Assembly: GCA_934401915.1 (NCBI GenBank)
Contig: CAKRSV010000014.1
Location: forward strand, 1 to 52,729
From: an uncultured Lachnospiraceae bacterium
GTDB lineage: Bacteria > Bacillota > Clostridia > Lachnospirales > Lachnospiraceae
Direction: 5' to 3'
DNA: 52,729 bases
Position numbers and translations under genes: made by a program. Numbering within the stretch: the stretch's first letter is position 1; the number at the start of each line of letters is the position of its first letter. A model generated the notes under the pieces. The model was not told the origin of the DNA, searched no databases, and saw only the letters and a program-made list of their open reading frames with translations. Shown piece by piece: positions 26,025 through 34,860 of this stretch.

Positions 26025-26816
26025 CTACTCATACTTCAGACACGTATTTTTCACATCCGTCAGGAACATATGCCCCGGCGCATGCGTGATCGCAAATTCC
26101 GGTTTCGACGCCATCAGTGCCGCCTGGGGCGTCACTCCGCACGGCCAGAATACCGGCACTTCGCCCGGATAGATCGTGACCATGTCTCCGAAATCCGGCT
26201 TCTCGATATCCTTTATGCCGATCGCCGCCGGGTCGCCGATATGCACCGGCGCGCCGTGTACCTTCGGCATTGCTCCGGTGGAGAGCACCGCCCTCGGGAT
26301 CAGCTCCGCCGGGATCGGCCGCATACTGACTACCATATTGCCGCGGAAGATCCCTGCCGGCCGGCACGGTATATTGGTCAGATACATGGGTACGTTGCGG
26401 TTCTCCTCAATATGCCGCACCGGAACGCCCGCCTCGAGAAGTTCTCCCTCGAAGGAAAAGCTGCAGCCGATCAGGAAGCTCACCAGATCGTCCCGCCAGA
26501 ACTTCTCCACATCGGTGTACTCCCCGGTCATCTCTCCGTGCTCGTAGATGCGGTATTTCGGAATATCCCGCGCAATATCGGCGTCCTTAGCGATCTGGTG
26601 CAGCTCCCTGCTGCCCGCGTCGGACACCTCCAGTACCGGACAGGCCTTCGGATTTCTCTGGCTGAACAGCAGGAAATCATAGGCAATGTCCTTTGGCACA
26701 ACGACCAGATTCGCCTGCGCATAGCCGGAACACATCCCCGCCGTCTGCCCTGTGATCTTTTCTTCCCGGATCAGTTTTCTGACTGCCTCCGGCGCCATAT
26801 CTCTATAAGGATTCAT
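26025..26816 (-). CDS. DUF1445/YcsI protein, D-glutamate cyclase N-terminal type
   Basis: A 263-residue DUF1445 protein (putative hydro-lyase/YcsI), matching the N-terminal half of the animal D-glutamate cyclase DGLUCY. Seen are [33 protein letters not shown] and [15 protein letters not shown] followed by [11 protein letters not shown]. The start at 26816 has GGAAGGAG upstream and overlaps the end of pxpC by 14 bp. In Bacillus ycsI also sits in the pxp (ycsF-kipI-kipA) cluster, so the association is ancient, but here the second half of the cyclase is present too. Confidence 0.9.
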   Translation of the reverse strand: MNPYRDMAPEAVRKLIREEKITGQTAGMCSGYAQANLVVVPKDIAYDFLLFSQRNPKACPVLEVSDAGSRELHQIAKDADIARDIPKYRIYEHGEMTGEYTDVEKFWRDDLVSFLIGCSFSFEGELLEAGVPVRHIEENRNVPMYLTNIPCRPAGIFRGNMVVSMRPIPAELIPRAVLSTGAMPKVHGAPVHIGDPAAIGIKDIEKPDFGDMVTIYPGEVPVFWPCGVTPQAALMASKPEFAITHAPGHMFLTDVKNTCLKYE

Positions 26817-27759
26817 AGCTTTCTCCTTCCCGGCGGCTCTTCCTCCGCCCCAGGATAAATTTTCCCGGACACGCGGTCTTTTGGAATGTGATCTTATCGC
26901 CCGGTCTGACCTGCGCCAGCTTCGGGAGATCTTCTGACACGACTGTCGCAATCTTGGCGTAGCCGCCCGTTGTCTGTCTGTCTGCCAGAAGGATGATCGG
27001 CAGTCCGCCCGCCGTGATCTGAATCGAACCGTCCACGATTCCATCCGACACGATATCCGTTCCGTTCTTTGCTTCGATGACCTCCCCTTCCAGCCGGCAG
27101 CCCATCCGGTCGCTGTTTACCGACACGGTGTACGTCGTCGTGAGGAAGGTTTTCCATCCTTTTTTTGTAAAGTAAGCATCCTGCGGCCCCGGTATCACCC
27201 GCACGGAAATCTCATGCGGATAAGCCGCCGCGTTCACTTTTCTGTTTTTCAGATCATTTTCATAATATGACAAATCTGTCACTTCTTTGGAAAGCGGCAG
27301 AATATCTCCTTTTTCCAGCTTGCGTCCCTCGAAACCGCCCATGCGGCATTTGAGGTTCGTCGACCGGCTCCCCAGCACCTCCGGCACGGTGATCCCACCG
27401 GCAAATGCGAGGTAACTGCGGCAGCCCCCCGCAGCCATGGCAAGACGCAGCGTCTGTCCTTTCCGGATCCACACCGCCCGGTTCATTCCCACCGGTTCTC
27501 CGTCCAGCTCGGGCTTCATATCCGCCCCGGTGACTGCACAGACTGTATCCTGCAAAAAGCAGATCGTCGGCCCCATCAGCGTCGCCTCCAGAACCGCCTC
27601 CGTACCGGCATTGCCGACCAGATAATTTGCCTGGCGGTATGCCTTTTCATCCATCACTCCGGATGGTCCGATCCCATATTTCTGCCTGCCGTACCGGCCG
27701 CCGTCCTGCACGGTCGTCATCGGTCCCGGAAATATGATCTCCATTCCCTGTGCGTCCAT
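26803..27759 (-). CDS. pxpC: 5-oxoprolinase subunit C (biotin-dependent carboxylase-like, KipA)
   Basis: A 318-residue KipA/AHS2-family protein with [49 protein letters not shown] and DRMGCRLEG, then [14 protein letters not shown]. Works with PxpB and PxpA in 5-oxoproline hydrolysis. ATG at 27759 sits 8 nt after AGGAGG; the frame also has a GTG three codons earlier inside that ribosome site. Twelve bp after pxpB. Confidence 0.95.
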   Translation of the reverse strand: MDAQGMEIIFPGPMTTVQDGGRYGRQKYGIGPSGVMDEKAYRQANYLVGNAGTEAVLEATLMGPTICFLQDTVCAVTGADMKPELDGEPVGMNRAVWIRKGQTLRLAMAAGGCRSYLAFAGGITVPEVLGSRSTNLKCRMGGFEGRKLEKGDILPLSKEVTDLSYYENDLKNRKVNAAAYPHEISVRVIPGPQDAYFTKKGWKTFLTTTYTVSVNSDRMGCRLEGEVIEAKNGTDIVSDGIVDGSIQITAGGLPIILLADRQTTGGYAKIATVVSEDLPKLAQVRPGDKITFQKTACPGKFILGRRKSRREGESYESL

Positions 27760-27771
27760 CTCTGCCACCTC

Positions 27772-28500
27772 CTATGCCTGCGTGATGCGCACCTTTGCCT
27801 GATAGGTTCCGGCTTTTACCTGCGCTTCGATCTCCCGGTACTGCGCCTCATCGATCGGGCAGAACCGGATATAGTCTCCGGCATTACAGAGAAACGGCTG
27901 CTCCCTGTCCGGGTCGTACATCCGCAGCGGCGTCGCACCGATCAGCCTCCAGCCTCCCGGCGAATCCAGCGGATATACCCCTGTCTGGCTGCCGCCGATC
28001 CCGACTGCTCCCGCCGGGATCTTCACGCGCGGCGTAGACAGTCTTGGCGCATGGATCCTCGCATCCAGACCTCCCAGATAGACGAAGCCCGGCAGGAATC
28101 CCAGCATATAGACCAGGTAGTCCGTTCCGCTGTGGATCTGCACGATCTCAGAAGATGACAGCCCTGTCAGTTCTTCCATTGCCGGAAGATCCTCTCCAAA
28201 GGTCCCGCCATAACAGCACGGGATCTCCACGATGCGCTTCTCCATGCTGCCGCCGTCGCTTTCAGAAAAGTCTGCACGCCGAAGCGTTGCCTTTAAGGTA
28301 TGATAATCGGTCTTTTGCGGATCGTAGAAAACCGTCAGGGAGCGGAAGGTGGGAAGCACCTCCAGCACCCCTTTTGTTTCCTGTTTCTCGATCCACTTAG
28401 CCAAAAGCTGCACCTGTCTGTTGGTCTTTTCATCTATCGCATCCCCAAACTGCACGACCATGGCGCGGTCGCCAGCCGGCATGAAATCCATTCCCTTCAT
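27772..28500 (-). CDS. pxpB: 5-oxoprolinase subunit B (KipI family)
   Basis: A 242-residue AHS1/KipI-family protein with MPAGDRAMVVQFGDAID, IVEIPCCYGGTFGEDLP, YMLGFLPGFVYLGGL, TPRVKIPAGAVGIGGSQTG and YPLDSPGGWRLIG, all signatures of PxpB, which with PxpC forms the kinase/ATP part of 5-oxoprolinase. AAAGGAG precedes ATG at 5 nt. In Bacillus KipI also inhibits a sporulation kinase, but no kinase partner is seen here. Confidence 0.95.
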   Translation of the reverse strand: MKGMDFMPAGDRAMVVQFGDAIDEKTNRQVQLLAKWIEKQETKGVLEVLPTFRSLTVFYDPQKTDYHTLKATLRRADFSESDGGSMEKRIVEIPCCYGGTFGEDLPAMEELTGLSSSEIVQIHSGTDYLVYMLGFLPGFVYLGGLDARIHAPRLSTPRVKIPAGAVGIGGSQTGVYPLDSPGGWRLIGATPLRMYDPDREQPFLCNAGDYIRFCPIDEAQYREIEAQVKAGTYQAKVRITQA

Positions 28501-28554
28501 AGGCGCTCCTTTCTCTGTCTGTCCAGTCTCCGCAGATTTTCCACGGGTCTTTCT

Positions 28555-29394
28555 TTATTTGGTTGCCTCGTAGAACTCTTCCAGAAGCGTCTTTCTGATA
28601 TTTTCAAGCATTTCTGTCTGCTTTCCGCCCACCGGCTTGCCGTCGATCTCACAGGCGTGCAGGCAGAGGTTGCTGGAGCTTGTCACGATGACCTCCTCGG
28701 CCGCAAACAGATCATCCAGCGTAAAGGCTGTCTCGCTGACCGCATAACCCAGCTTCTTACAGGCGCGGATCAGATGCGCTCTCGCGATACCCGGAAGGAT
28801 CAGTTCATCGGTCGGCGCTGTGTACAGCTTTCCATCCTTAATAATATGTACGTTGCTGTGTGCGCACTCTGTCACTCTTCCGCCCGGTCTGTAGAATACG
28901 GATTCCTGGCAGCCCGCCTTCTTGGCTCTCTCTGAAGCCATGACCGAAGGGATCAGGTTCAGCGTCTTGATATTGCAATGGAAAAACCGGGTATCCTCCG
29001 TCGTGATCAGCTTGATCGGAGTCGTTCCATCCGAGATGGAAGCCGGCGTCAGCGTTACCCAGAGATTTCCGGCGCCCTCTGTAAATACGTGGTTTCTTTT
29101 TCCTGTTCCTCTGGTCACCTGATAATATACGAAGAGATCGCCGGTATCGACCTTCTTCACCAGATCACACAGCAGCGTTTTTAATTCTTCCTTTTCCATA
29201 GGCATCTTGATATCCAGCAGCGCCGCACTGTTATAAAATCTGTCGATATGCTCGTCCAGTGCAAAGATATGGTAGTTCCGGCACGGCCCTGCGTCGTAAA
29301 CACCGTCTCCAAACCAGCACACCCTGTCGTTCATCGGTACGGTCATCTCCTCGATCAGACCAATCTTTCCATTGTAATAACCTAAATTTTCCAT
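28555..29394 (-). CDS. dat: D-amino-acid (D-alanine) transaminase, class IV
   Basis: A 279-residue fold type IV PLP aminotransferase. Lys143 in HCNIKTLNLIPS is the PLP lysine, Glu176 and Ser180-Asn181 in VTECAHSNVHI hold the cofactor, and the N-terminal DRVCWFGDGVYDAG fits. The CxIKxLNL motif and the length favour D-amino-acid transaminase, which interconverts D-alanine and D-glutamate, over branched-chain or aminodeoxychorismate enzymes, though D-specificity is not proven. First gene of the operon holding D-glutamate cyclase-type and 5-oxoprolinase genes, where making or entering D-glutamate would fit. GGAGTGGAG precedes the start. Confidence 0.85.
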   Translation of the reverse strand: MENLGYYNGKIGLIEEMTVPMNDRVCWFGDGVYDAGPCRNYHIFALDEHIDRFYNSAALLDIKMPMEKEELKTLLCDLVKKVDTGDLFVYYQVTRGTGKRNHVFTEGAGNLWVTLTPASISDGTTPIKLITTEDTRFFHCNIKTLNLIPSVMASERAKKAGCQESVFYRPGGRVTECAHSNVHIIKDGKLYTAPTDELILPGIARAHLIRACKKLGYAVSETAFTLDDLFAAEEVIVTSSSNLCLHACEIDGKPVGGKQTEMLENIRKTLLEEFYEATK

Positions 29395-29512
29395 AACTTC
29401 TCCACTCCTTTTCCCTTACTTTTGATTTTCTTGTTTTTCTCTTCTCTCTTGCTTTTTCCTTATATCTATTAGAAATCCGTTGTCTACTGGAAATAGATAA
29501 AGAAAAGAGAGG

Positions 29513-29606
29513 AAAAAACAGCATACCGGACAAAGGATTTTCTGACACCCTTGTCCGGTATGCTGTTCATGGCATAAAATGTAATTCTTATTAAGGAAAA
29601 AATCAA
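29513..29606 (-). promoter_or_regulatory. Promoter followed at once by a terminator hairpin (dat-pxp operon leader)
   Basis: TTGATT (29606-29601), 17 bp, TACATT (29583-29578). Only about 4 nt beyond the expected start lies a perfect 17-bp stem (29567-29551 with 29533-29517, 17-nt loop) followed on the minus strand by TTTTTTCC. No minus-strand gene lies between the promoter and this terminator, so it sits inside the operon leader and would act as an attenuator or give a ~60-nt RNA. A second stem (TATCTATT/AATAGATA, near 29461-29500) follows downstream. Confidence 0.65.
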
Positions 29607-29725
29607 TACTTTCCTGTCATTTCCGTTTTTAATTAAGTTTTGACGGTCATTTTCTTATTTTTATTTCGTGGTGTAGCCTTTTCACTTAATAAAATAAGAT
29701 TTCTCACTTTCTTTTCAAAAAGTAC

Positions 29726-29754
29726 TTGCACTCTTTTGCAGGGTGTACTATAAT
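29726..29754 (+). promoter_or_regulatory. Promoter of the liv operon
   Basis: TTGCAC (29726-29731), 17 bp, TATAAT (29749-29754). Start expected near 29761, 130 nt before livJ. Confidence 0.75.
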
Positions 29755-29770
29755 TCCGAGTATCACAAGT

Positions 29771-29806
29771 GGCAAAGATGTCAGACGATGTCTTTGCCGC
29801 TTTTTT
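29771..29806 (+). terminator. Leader terminator upstream of livJ
   Basis: Stem GGCAAAGA/TCTTTGCC with 12-nt loop, then GCTTTTTTATTT. It lies about 10 nt after the liv promoter start and 85 nt before livJ, with no plus-strand gene before it, so it is a candidate attenuator. Confidence 0.7.
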
Positions 29807-29890
29807 ATTTGCCCCGGCCCACCTTCCTAGATAAAGGAACGGTCGCAGCAAAAATCTACCGGAAGCGCAGGCTTCAGACAGGAGGACATT

Positions 29891-31177
29891 ATGAAGAAAA
29901 AAGTATTAGCAACCCTTTTAGCCGCATCTATGACGGCAGCACTTGCAGGCTGTGGATCATCAAATGATACAGCTGCTTCTACTTCAGACAGCAGCTCTGA
30001 CACCACAGCAGAATCTACCGATACTACCGATACAACAACAGAGGCTTCTTCGGACAGCGCAGCTGCTTCCGGCGATACCATCACCTTAGGCGTGATCGGA
30101 CCGATGACCGGTTCCCTCGCAGTCTACGGCACACACGTATCCAACGGTGCAGAGCTCGCTGTAGAACAGATCAATGAAGCCGGCGGCATCAGCGTAGGCG
30201 GCAAAACCTACACACTGACGACGGAAAGCAAGGACGATCAGGGCGATTCCACCGAATGTCTGAACTCCATGAACGCTTTGATCTCGGATGGCATCCAGCT
30301 TGTCATCGGTTCCGCAACCTCCGGTTGTACATCCGCTATCACCTCCGTTGCAAACTCCGAGGGCGTGTGTCTGATCACTCCATCTGGAACAGCCGATTCC
30401 CTGACAACCGCTATGGACTATGTGTTCCGTACCTGTTTCAAGGATTCCTTCCAGGGGAAGCTTGCTGCACAGTATGCAAAAGATAACGGATACACCAAGG
30501 TCGGCATCGTTTACTGTTCTGCCGATACCTACTCCGCAGGACTGAGAGATGCGTTCACGGCAGCCTGCGGCGATCTTGGACTCGAGATCGTTGCAGAGGA
30601 ATCTGTCGCATCGATGACCGAGGTGGATTACTCCAACCAGTTCAACAAGATGGTATCTGCCGGAGCAGAGCTTGTATTTACACCTTTCTACTATGACGTA
30701 ATGGGTCCTTACCTGGTACCGCAGGCAAGACAGGCCGGTTTTGACGGCATCCTGCTCGGCGCCGACGGTGTCGACAACACAGAGACAACCATCCCGGATG
30801 GCGTTGATCTCTCCGTCTACAACAACGTTATGTTTGTAAACCACTACTCGACAGAGCTTGCTACCAGCGATGTATCTTCCAACTTCGTAGAGACTTACGA
30901 AGCAAAATACGGCGAGACACCGAACAACTTCGACGCACTCGGCTACGATGCCGTTCTGGTATATAAGGATGCGATCGAGGCAGCCGGCGGATTTACCGCA
31001 GCCGAAGTTCAGGCAGCCCTTGCCGACACAAGCAAGACCTATGAATGTGCGAGCGGTACATTCTCCTTCGATGAGACAGGTACTCCGATCAAGTCCGGTG
31101 TCCTGATGGGTTACAGCTATGACGAGGCTTCCGGAAGCGTTGTGAAGAACGCGATCCAGACACTGAGCGTCAACTAA
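29891..31177 (+). CDS. livJ: Branched-chain amino-acid-type ABC substrate-binding lipoprotein
   Basis: A 428-residue type 1 periplasmic-binding lipoprotein. The signal MKKKVLATLLAASMTAALAG ends at the lipidated Cys (ALAGC), followed by a Ser/Thr/Asp-rich linker to about residue 58 and the binding fold from TITLGVIGPMTGSLAVYG, with SATSGCTSAI and NNFDALGYDAVLVY. LivJ-type proteins bind Leu/Ile/Val but relatives bind amides, urea or other amino acids. Beside the D-glutamate/5-oxoproline operon, an amino-acid-derived ligand is possible (inference). AGGAGG lies 5-6 nt before ATG. A terminator after the gene favours excess binding protein. Confidence 0.92.
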   Translation: MKKKVLATLLAASMTAALAGCGSSNDTAASTSDSSSDTTAESTDTTDTTTEASSDSAAASGDTITLGVIGPMTGSLAVYGTHVSNGAELAVEQINEAGGISVGGKTYTLTTESKDDQGDSTECLNSMNALISDGIQLVIGSATSGCTSAITSVANSEGVCLITPSGTADSLTTAMDYVFRTCFKDSFQGKLAAQYAKDNGYTKVGIVYCSADTYSAGLRDAFTAACGDLGLEIVAEESVASMTEVDYSNQFNKMVSAGAELVFTPFYYDVMGPYLVPQARQAGFDGILLGADGVDNTETTIPDGVDLSVYNNVMFVNHYSTELATSDVSSNFVETYEAKYGETPNNFDALGYDAVLVYKDAIEAAGGFTAAEVQAALADTSKTYECASGTFSFDETGTPIKSGVLMGYSYDEASGSVVKNAIQTLSVN

Positions 31178-31212
31178 CAGAACATAGAACACCATAATAT
31201 ATTTACTCACCA

Positions 31213-31249
31213 AAGAGGGGGAGGTCTACAGACTTTCCCCTCTTTTTTT
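31213..31249 (+). terminator. Partial terminator between livJ and livH
   Basis: Stem-loop AGAGGGGGA...TTTCCCCTCT followed by TTTTTTTAC. It sits in the 85-bp gap of a co-directional operon, so read-through sets a high binding-protein:permease ratio. Confidence 0.8.
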
Positions 31250-31262
31250 ACGGAGGTATCCT

Positions 31263-32156
31263 ATGAGTACATTTTTACAATTTCTGACAACGGGCCTTAG
31301 ATTAGGCAGCGTGTACGCCCTGATCGCTTTGGGCTACACCATGGTATACGGAATCATCAAACTGATCAATTTCGCTCACGGCGACTTTATCATGGTCGGT
31401 GGCTACACCCTCTTTTTCACCATCCCTCTGATGATGAAGATCGGGCTCCCCGGCTGGTTAGCTGTCATTCTGGCAGTTATCATCTGCGCTGTGGTCGGAA
31501 TGCTTGTAGAGCTTCTTGCTTATCGTCCTGTCCGGAAAAGAGGCAACAACTTAACCTCCCTGATCACGGCGATCGCAATGAGTTTCATTCTGGAGAATCT
31601 GGCACAGGCCATTCCCGCGATCGGCCCCGACCCCAGAGTTCCCTACATGCTTTTTAACAGAGATTTCAAGATCGGCAGCTTCGCCATCAGCGAGGCGACG
31701 ATCATCACGATCGTTGTATCTGCACTGGTTATGATCGCCCTCTACTGGTTCACGCAGTCCACCAAGACTGGACGCGCCATGCGGTGTGTTTCTGAGGATA
31801 AACAGGCCGCAGTCCTGATGGGCATCAATGTAAATAAGGTCATCATCACCACCTTTGCCATTGGCGCCGGGCTTGCCGGTGTGGCAGCGCTGATGTACAT
31901 ATCACAGTACCCCAAGGTGACGACGACCATGGGCGCAACGCTCGGTATCTACGCCTTCGTTGCAGCCGTTCTCGGAGGAATCGGTTCCCTGCCCGGCGCC
32001 ATGCTCGGTGGAATCATCATCGGCATTGTCCAGTCCGGAACGAGTACCTATATCAGCTCCTCCATGTCTGACACCTTTGTTTACCTGATCTTAATCCTTG
32101 TGTTAATGATCAAACCAGCCGGAATCCTCGGAAAGAATGTAGGTGAAAAAGTATGA
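31263..32156 (+). CDS. livH: Branched-chain amino-acid-type ABC permease LivH
   Basis: A 297-residue permease with about eight membrane segments and family stretches GYTMVYGIIKLINFAHGDF near the N-terminus, TGRAMRCVSEDKQAAVLMGI (ATPase-contact loop) and AAVLGGIGSLPGAMLGG. Forms the channel with LivM. Its TGA overlaps livM by 4 bp (ATGA). Confidence 0.94.
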   Translation: MSTFLQFLTTGLRLGSVYALIALGYTMVYGIIKLINFAHGDFIMVGGYTLFFTIPLMMKIGLPGWLAVILAVIICAVVGMLVELLAYRPVRKRGNNLTSLITAIAMSFILENLAQAIPAIGPDPRVPYMLFNRDFKIGSFAISEATIITIVVSALVMIALYWFTQSTKTGRAMRCVSEDKQAAVLMGINVNKVIITTFAIGAGLAGVAALMYISQYPKVTTTMGATLGIYAFVAAVLGGIGSLPGAMLGGIIIGIVQSGTSTYISSSMSDTFVYLILILVLMIKPAGILGKNVGEKV

Positions 32157-33286
32157 GAAAAGAAAAAACTGCTCTTCGCTATCTGATCAATACGATCGCC
32201 CTTGCTGTTCTGATGGCAGTCGCGGTCATGCTGAGTTTTCAAAATAACGATACTATGAAGCTGAAGGTCGCTCCCGCCGTATGGCAGTGCTGCTACCTGA
32301 TCATCATGGCAGCTTCCCTGAATCTGGTGCTTGGCTATCTGGGACAGCTTTCCCTCGGACACTGCGGCTTTATGGCTGCCGGTGCTTACACGGCGGCGCT
32401 TGTCTCCCTCGCCCTGCAAAGATCAGGCTTCTACACCGATAAAGGCAGCGCAGCCTTTGTCATCACGCTGATTGTCAGCATCCTTGCAGCCGGTATCCTT
32501 TCCGCGCTGATCGGACTGCTCGTCGGCATCCCCGCCCTGCGGCTAAAGGGCGACTATCTGGCGATCATCACGCTGGGTTTTGGTATGATCGTCGTCAACC
32601 TGATCAACAACATCCCCTTCTGCGGTCAGCAGGGACTCTCCCAGGGAGCTGCCTCCTCTGCCTTATATGCAAACGGACTTGGCTTTTCCAACGATGAAAA
32701 GCAGAGCTTCATGTGGGTAGGCGTTCTGATCGTGATCCTGTGCATGACAATTATGATTATGTTCGTGCGCTCCAAATACGGCAGAGTGATCCGCGCGATC
32801 CGTGATAATGAGATCGCCGCATCCGCAACCGGAAACGACGTCAGCCACTACAAGATCCTGACCTTTGTTTTCTCCGCATTTTTTGCCGGCGTGGCAGGCG
32901 CCCTGTACTCCTGCGCAAACGTATCCCTGGCTACCACCTCCTTTGCTTTCACCAACGGCTCCATCCTGAACTCCGTGTTCATCGTAGTAACCGTCGTTGT
33001 CGGAGGCATGGGTTCCATGACCGGATCCATCATCGCAGCCATCGGTATGTTCCTTCTGAACTATACGATCAAAAACGGCGCCTGGGTAAATTCCCTCCCC
33101 GGCTTTTTGAAAAACGTATTTACCTATCCGATGCTGGTATATTCCATCGCGCTGATCATCATTATCATGTTCCGCCCGAAAGGAATCATGGGCAGCAACG
33201 AATTTGCCCTGTGTGATATTCCCAAATATCCCGCACGGATCAAAGAATATTTCCGCAAAAAATCTTCTGTAAAGGAGGCTGAATGA
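32153..33286 (+). CDS. livM: Branched-chain amino-acid-type ABC permease LivM
   Basis: A 377-residue permease, slightly long for the family. Seen are LNLVLGYLGQLSLGHCGFMA, ALRLKGDYLAIITLGFGMI, RAIRDNEIAASATGND (cytoplasmic ATPase contact) and VVVGGMGSMTGSI. Translationally coupled to livH by overlap; livG follows after 1 bp. Confidence 0.94.
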   Translation: MRKEKTALRYLINTIALAVLMAVAVMLSFQNNDTMKLKVAPAVWQCCYLIIMAASLNLVLGYLGQLSLGHCGFMAAGAYTAALVSLALQRSGFYTDKGSAAFVITLIVSILAAGILSALIGLLVGIPALRLKGDYLAIITLGFGMIVVNLINNIPFCGQQGLSQGAASSALYANGLGFSNDEKQSFMWVGVLIVILCMTIMIMFVRSKYGRVIRAIRDNEIAASATGNDVSHYKILTFVFSAFFAGVAGALYSCANVSLATTSFAFTNGSILNSVFIVVTVVVGGMGSMTGSIIAAIGMFLLNYTIKNGAWVNSLPGFLKNVFTYPMLVYSIALIIIIMFRPKGIMGSNEFALCDIPKYPARIKEYFRKKSSVKEAE

Positions 33287-33287
33287 T

Positions 33288-34058
33288 ATGGCAGACAGAA
33301 AACCCGTACTTCGCGCCGTGCATCTCGGCATCACCTTTGGCGGTCTGAGAGCCGTGCATGATTTTAACCTTGAAATATACGAAGGAGAACTGGTCGGACT
33401 GATCGGCCCCAACGGCGCCGGCAAGACCACCATCTTCAACCTGCTGACCGGTGTATATCTTCCCACCGAAGGCGCCTTTTTCCTCGGCGACGAACAGCTC
33501 AGCGGCAAAAAATCCTATCAGGTCGTACAGGCTGGCGTGGCAAGAACCTTCCAGAACATCCGTCTTTTCCATGATATGACGGTGCTGGAAAACGTACTCG
33601 TTGCCTTTACGAAGGATATCAAATACAGCATGCTCTCCTCCATCTTCCGTACCCCCGGGTACTGGAAAACAGAAAAAGAGCTGTACCAGAAAGCGCTGGA
33701 TCTGCTCGCGATCTTCCACCTGGACGACAAGGCCGATTATCTGGCTGCCAGCCTTCCTTACGGCGAACAGCGAAAGCTGGAGATTGCCAGAGCGCTTGCA
33801 ACCGATATGAAGATCCTTCTGCTGGACGAGCCCGCCGCCGGAATGAACCCTACCGAGACTGCCGATCTGCTCCGCTGCATCAAAGTCATCCGTGAACGCT
33901 TCGGCGTCGCCATTCTTCTGATCGAGCACGATATGAGTCTGGTCATGAATGTCTGTGAACGGATCCAGGTCATCAACTTCGGTGAAACCATCGCCGCCGG
34001 ACTTCCGGACGAGATCGCCAATAACCCGGAAGTCATTGAAGCATATCTGGGAAAGTAG
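33288..34058 (+). CDS. livG: ABC transporter ATPase LivG
   Basis: A 256-residue ATPase. Walker A GPNGAGKTT, the LivG signature GVARTFQNIRLF, ABC signature-like ASLPYGEQRKLEIARAL (LSYGxQR type) and Walker B ILLLDEPAAGMNPTE, then IEHDMSLVM with the switch His. Drives import with LivF. Confidence 0.95.
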   Translation: MADRKPVLRAVHLGITFGGLRAVHDFNLEIYEGELVGLIGPNGAGKTTIFNLLTGVYLPTEGAFFLGDEQLSGKKSYQVVQAGVARTFQNIRLFHDMTVLENVLVAFTKDIKYSMLSSIFRTPGYWKTEKELYQKALDLLAIFHLDDKADYLAASLPYGEQRKLEIARALATDMKILLLDEPAAGMNPTETADLLRCIKVIRERFGVAILLIEHDMSLVMNVCERIQVINFGETIAAGLPDEIANNPEVIEAYLGK

Positions 34059-34064
34059 AAAGGG

Positions 34065-34778
34065 GTGTACGCTATGCTGGAAATCAACAATTTACATGTA
34101 TCCTACGGTGCTATCAAGGCACTGAACGGCATCTCCCTCACGGTAAACGACGGAGAGCTTGTCACACTGATCGGAGCCAACGGCGCCGGCAAAACAACCA
34201 CACTGCACACCATATCCGGTCTGCTCAAGGCGTCCTCCGGTTCTGTCACCTTAGATGGACATGACCTGCAGAAAATGCACGCACACGACATCATCACCCT
34301 CGGAATGGCACAGGTTCCCGAAGGCCGTCACGTATTCGCGCAGATGACCGTGCTGGAAAACCTGTATATGGGTGCTTACATTATGAACGATAAAAACAAG
34401 ATCGAAGAAAATATCCAGTGGGTGTTCGATCATTTCCCCCGGTTAAAGGAACGTTCCAAGCAGCTTGCCGGAACACTCTCTGGAGGAGAACAGCAGATGC
34501 TCGCAACCGGGCGCGCCATTATGACCAACCCCAAGATCGTGCTGATGGATGAACCCTCCATGGGACTTTCTCCCCTGCTGGTGTCCGAAATCTTTTCCAT
34601 CATCAAGGAACTGCAAAAGGACGGCATCACCATCCTTCTTGTCGAGCAGAATGCAAAGATGGCTCTCTCCATCGCCGACCGCGCATACGTCCTGGAAAAC
34701 GGACGAATCTCCATGAGCGGCAATGCAAACGATCTGCTGAACGACGACCGTGTAAAGAAGGCTTATCTGGGAGCCTGA
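34065..34778 (+). CDS. livF: ABC transporter ATPase LivF
   Basis: A 237-residue ATPase. Walker A GANGAGKTT, MAQVPEGRHVFAQMTVLENL, signature LSGGEQQMLATGRA, Walker B IVLMDEPSMGLSP and the LivF-typical LVEQNAKMALS. Six bp after livG, last core gene of the transporter operon. Confidence 0.95.
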   Translation: MYAMLEINNLHVSYGAIKALNGISLTVNDGELVTLIGANGAGKTTTLHTISGLLKASSGSVTLDGHDLQKMHAHDIITLGMAQVPEGRHVFAQMTVLENLYMGAYIMNDKNKIEENIQWVFDHFPRLKERSKQLAGTLSGGEQQMLATGRAIMTNPKIVLMDEPSMGLSPLLVSEIFSIIKELQKDGITILLVEQNAKMALSIADRAYVLENGRISMSGNANDLLNDDRVKKAYLGA

Positions 34779-34860
34779 CCGCTCCCGTTCCGTTCAGGCG
34801 TCCGAGCGCACCGGATGTCCTGTCACATTCATACTGTGCGCAGAAATGAGGATGATTCGT

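Noticed and set aside
30086..31213. 375-codon minus-strand frame
   Set aside because: Antisense to livJ, whose signal peptide and binding fold are clear.
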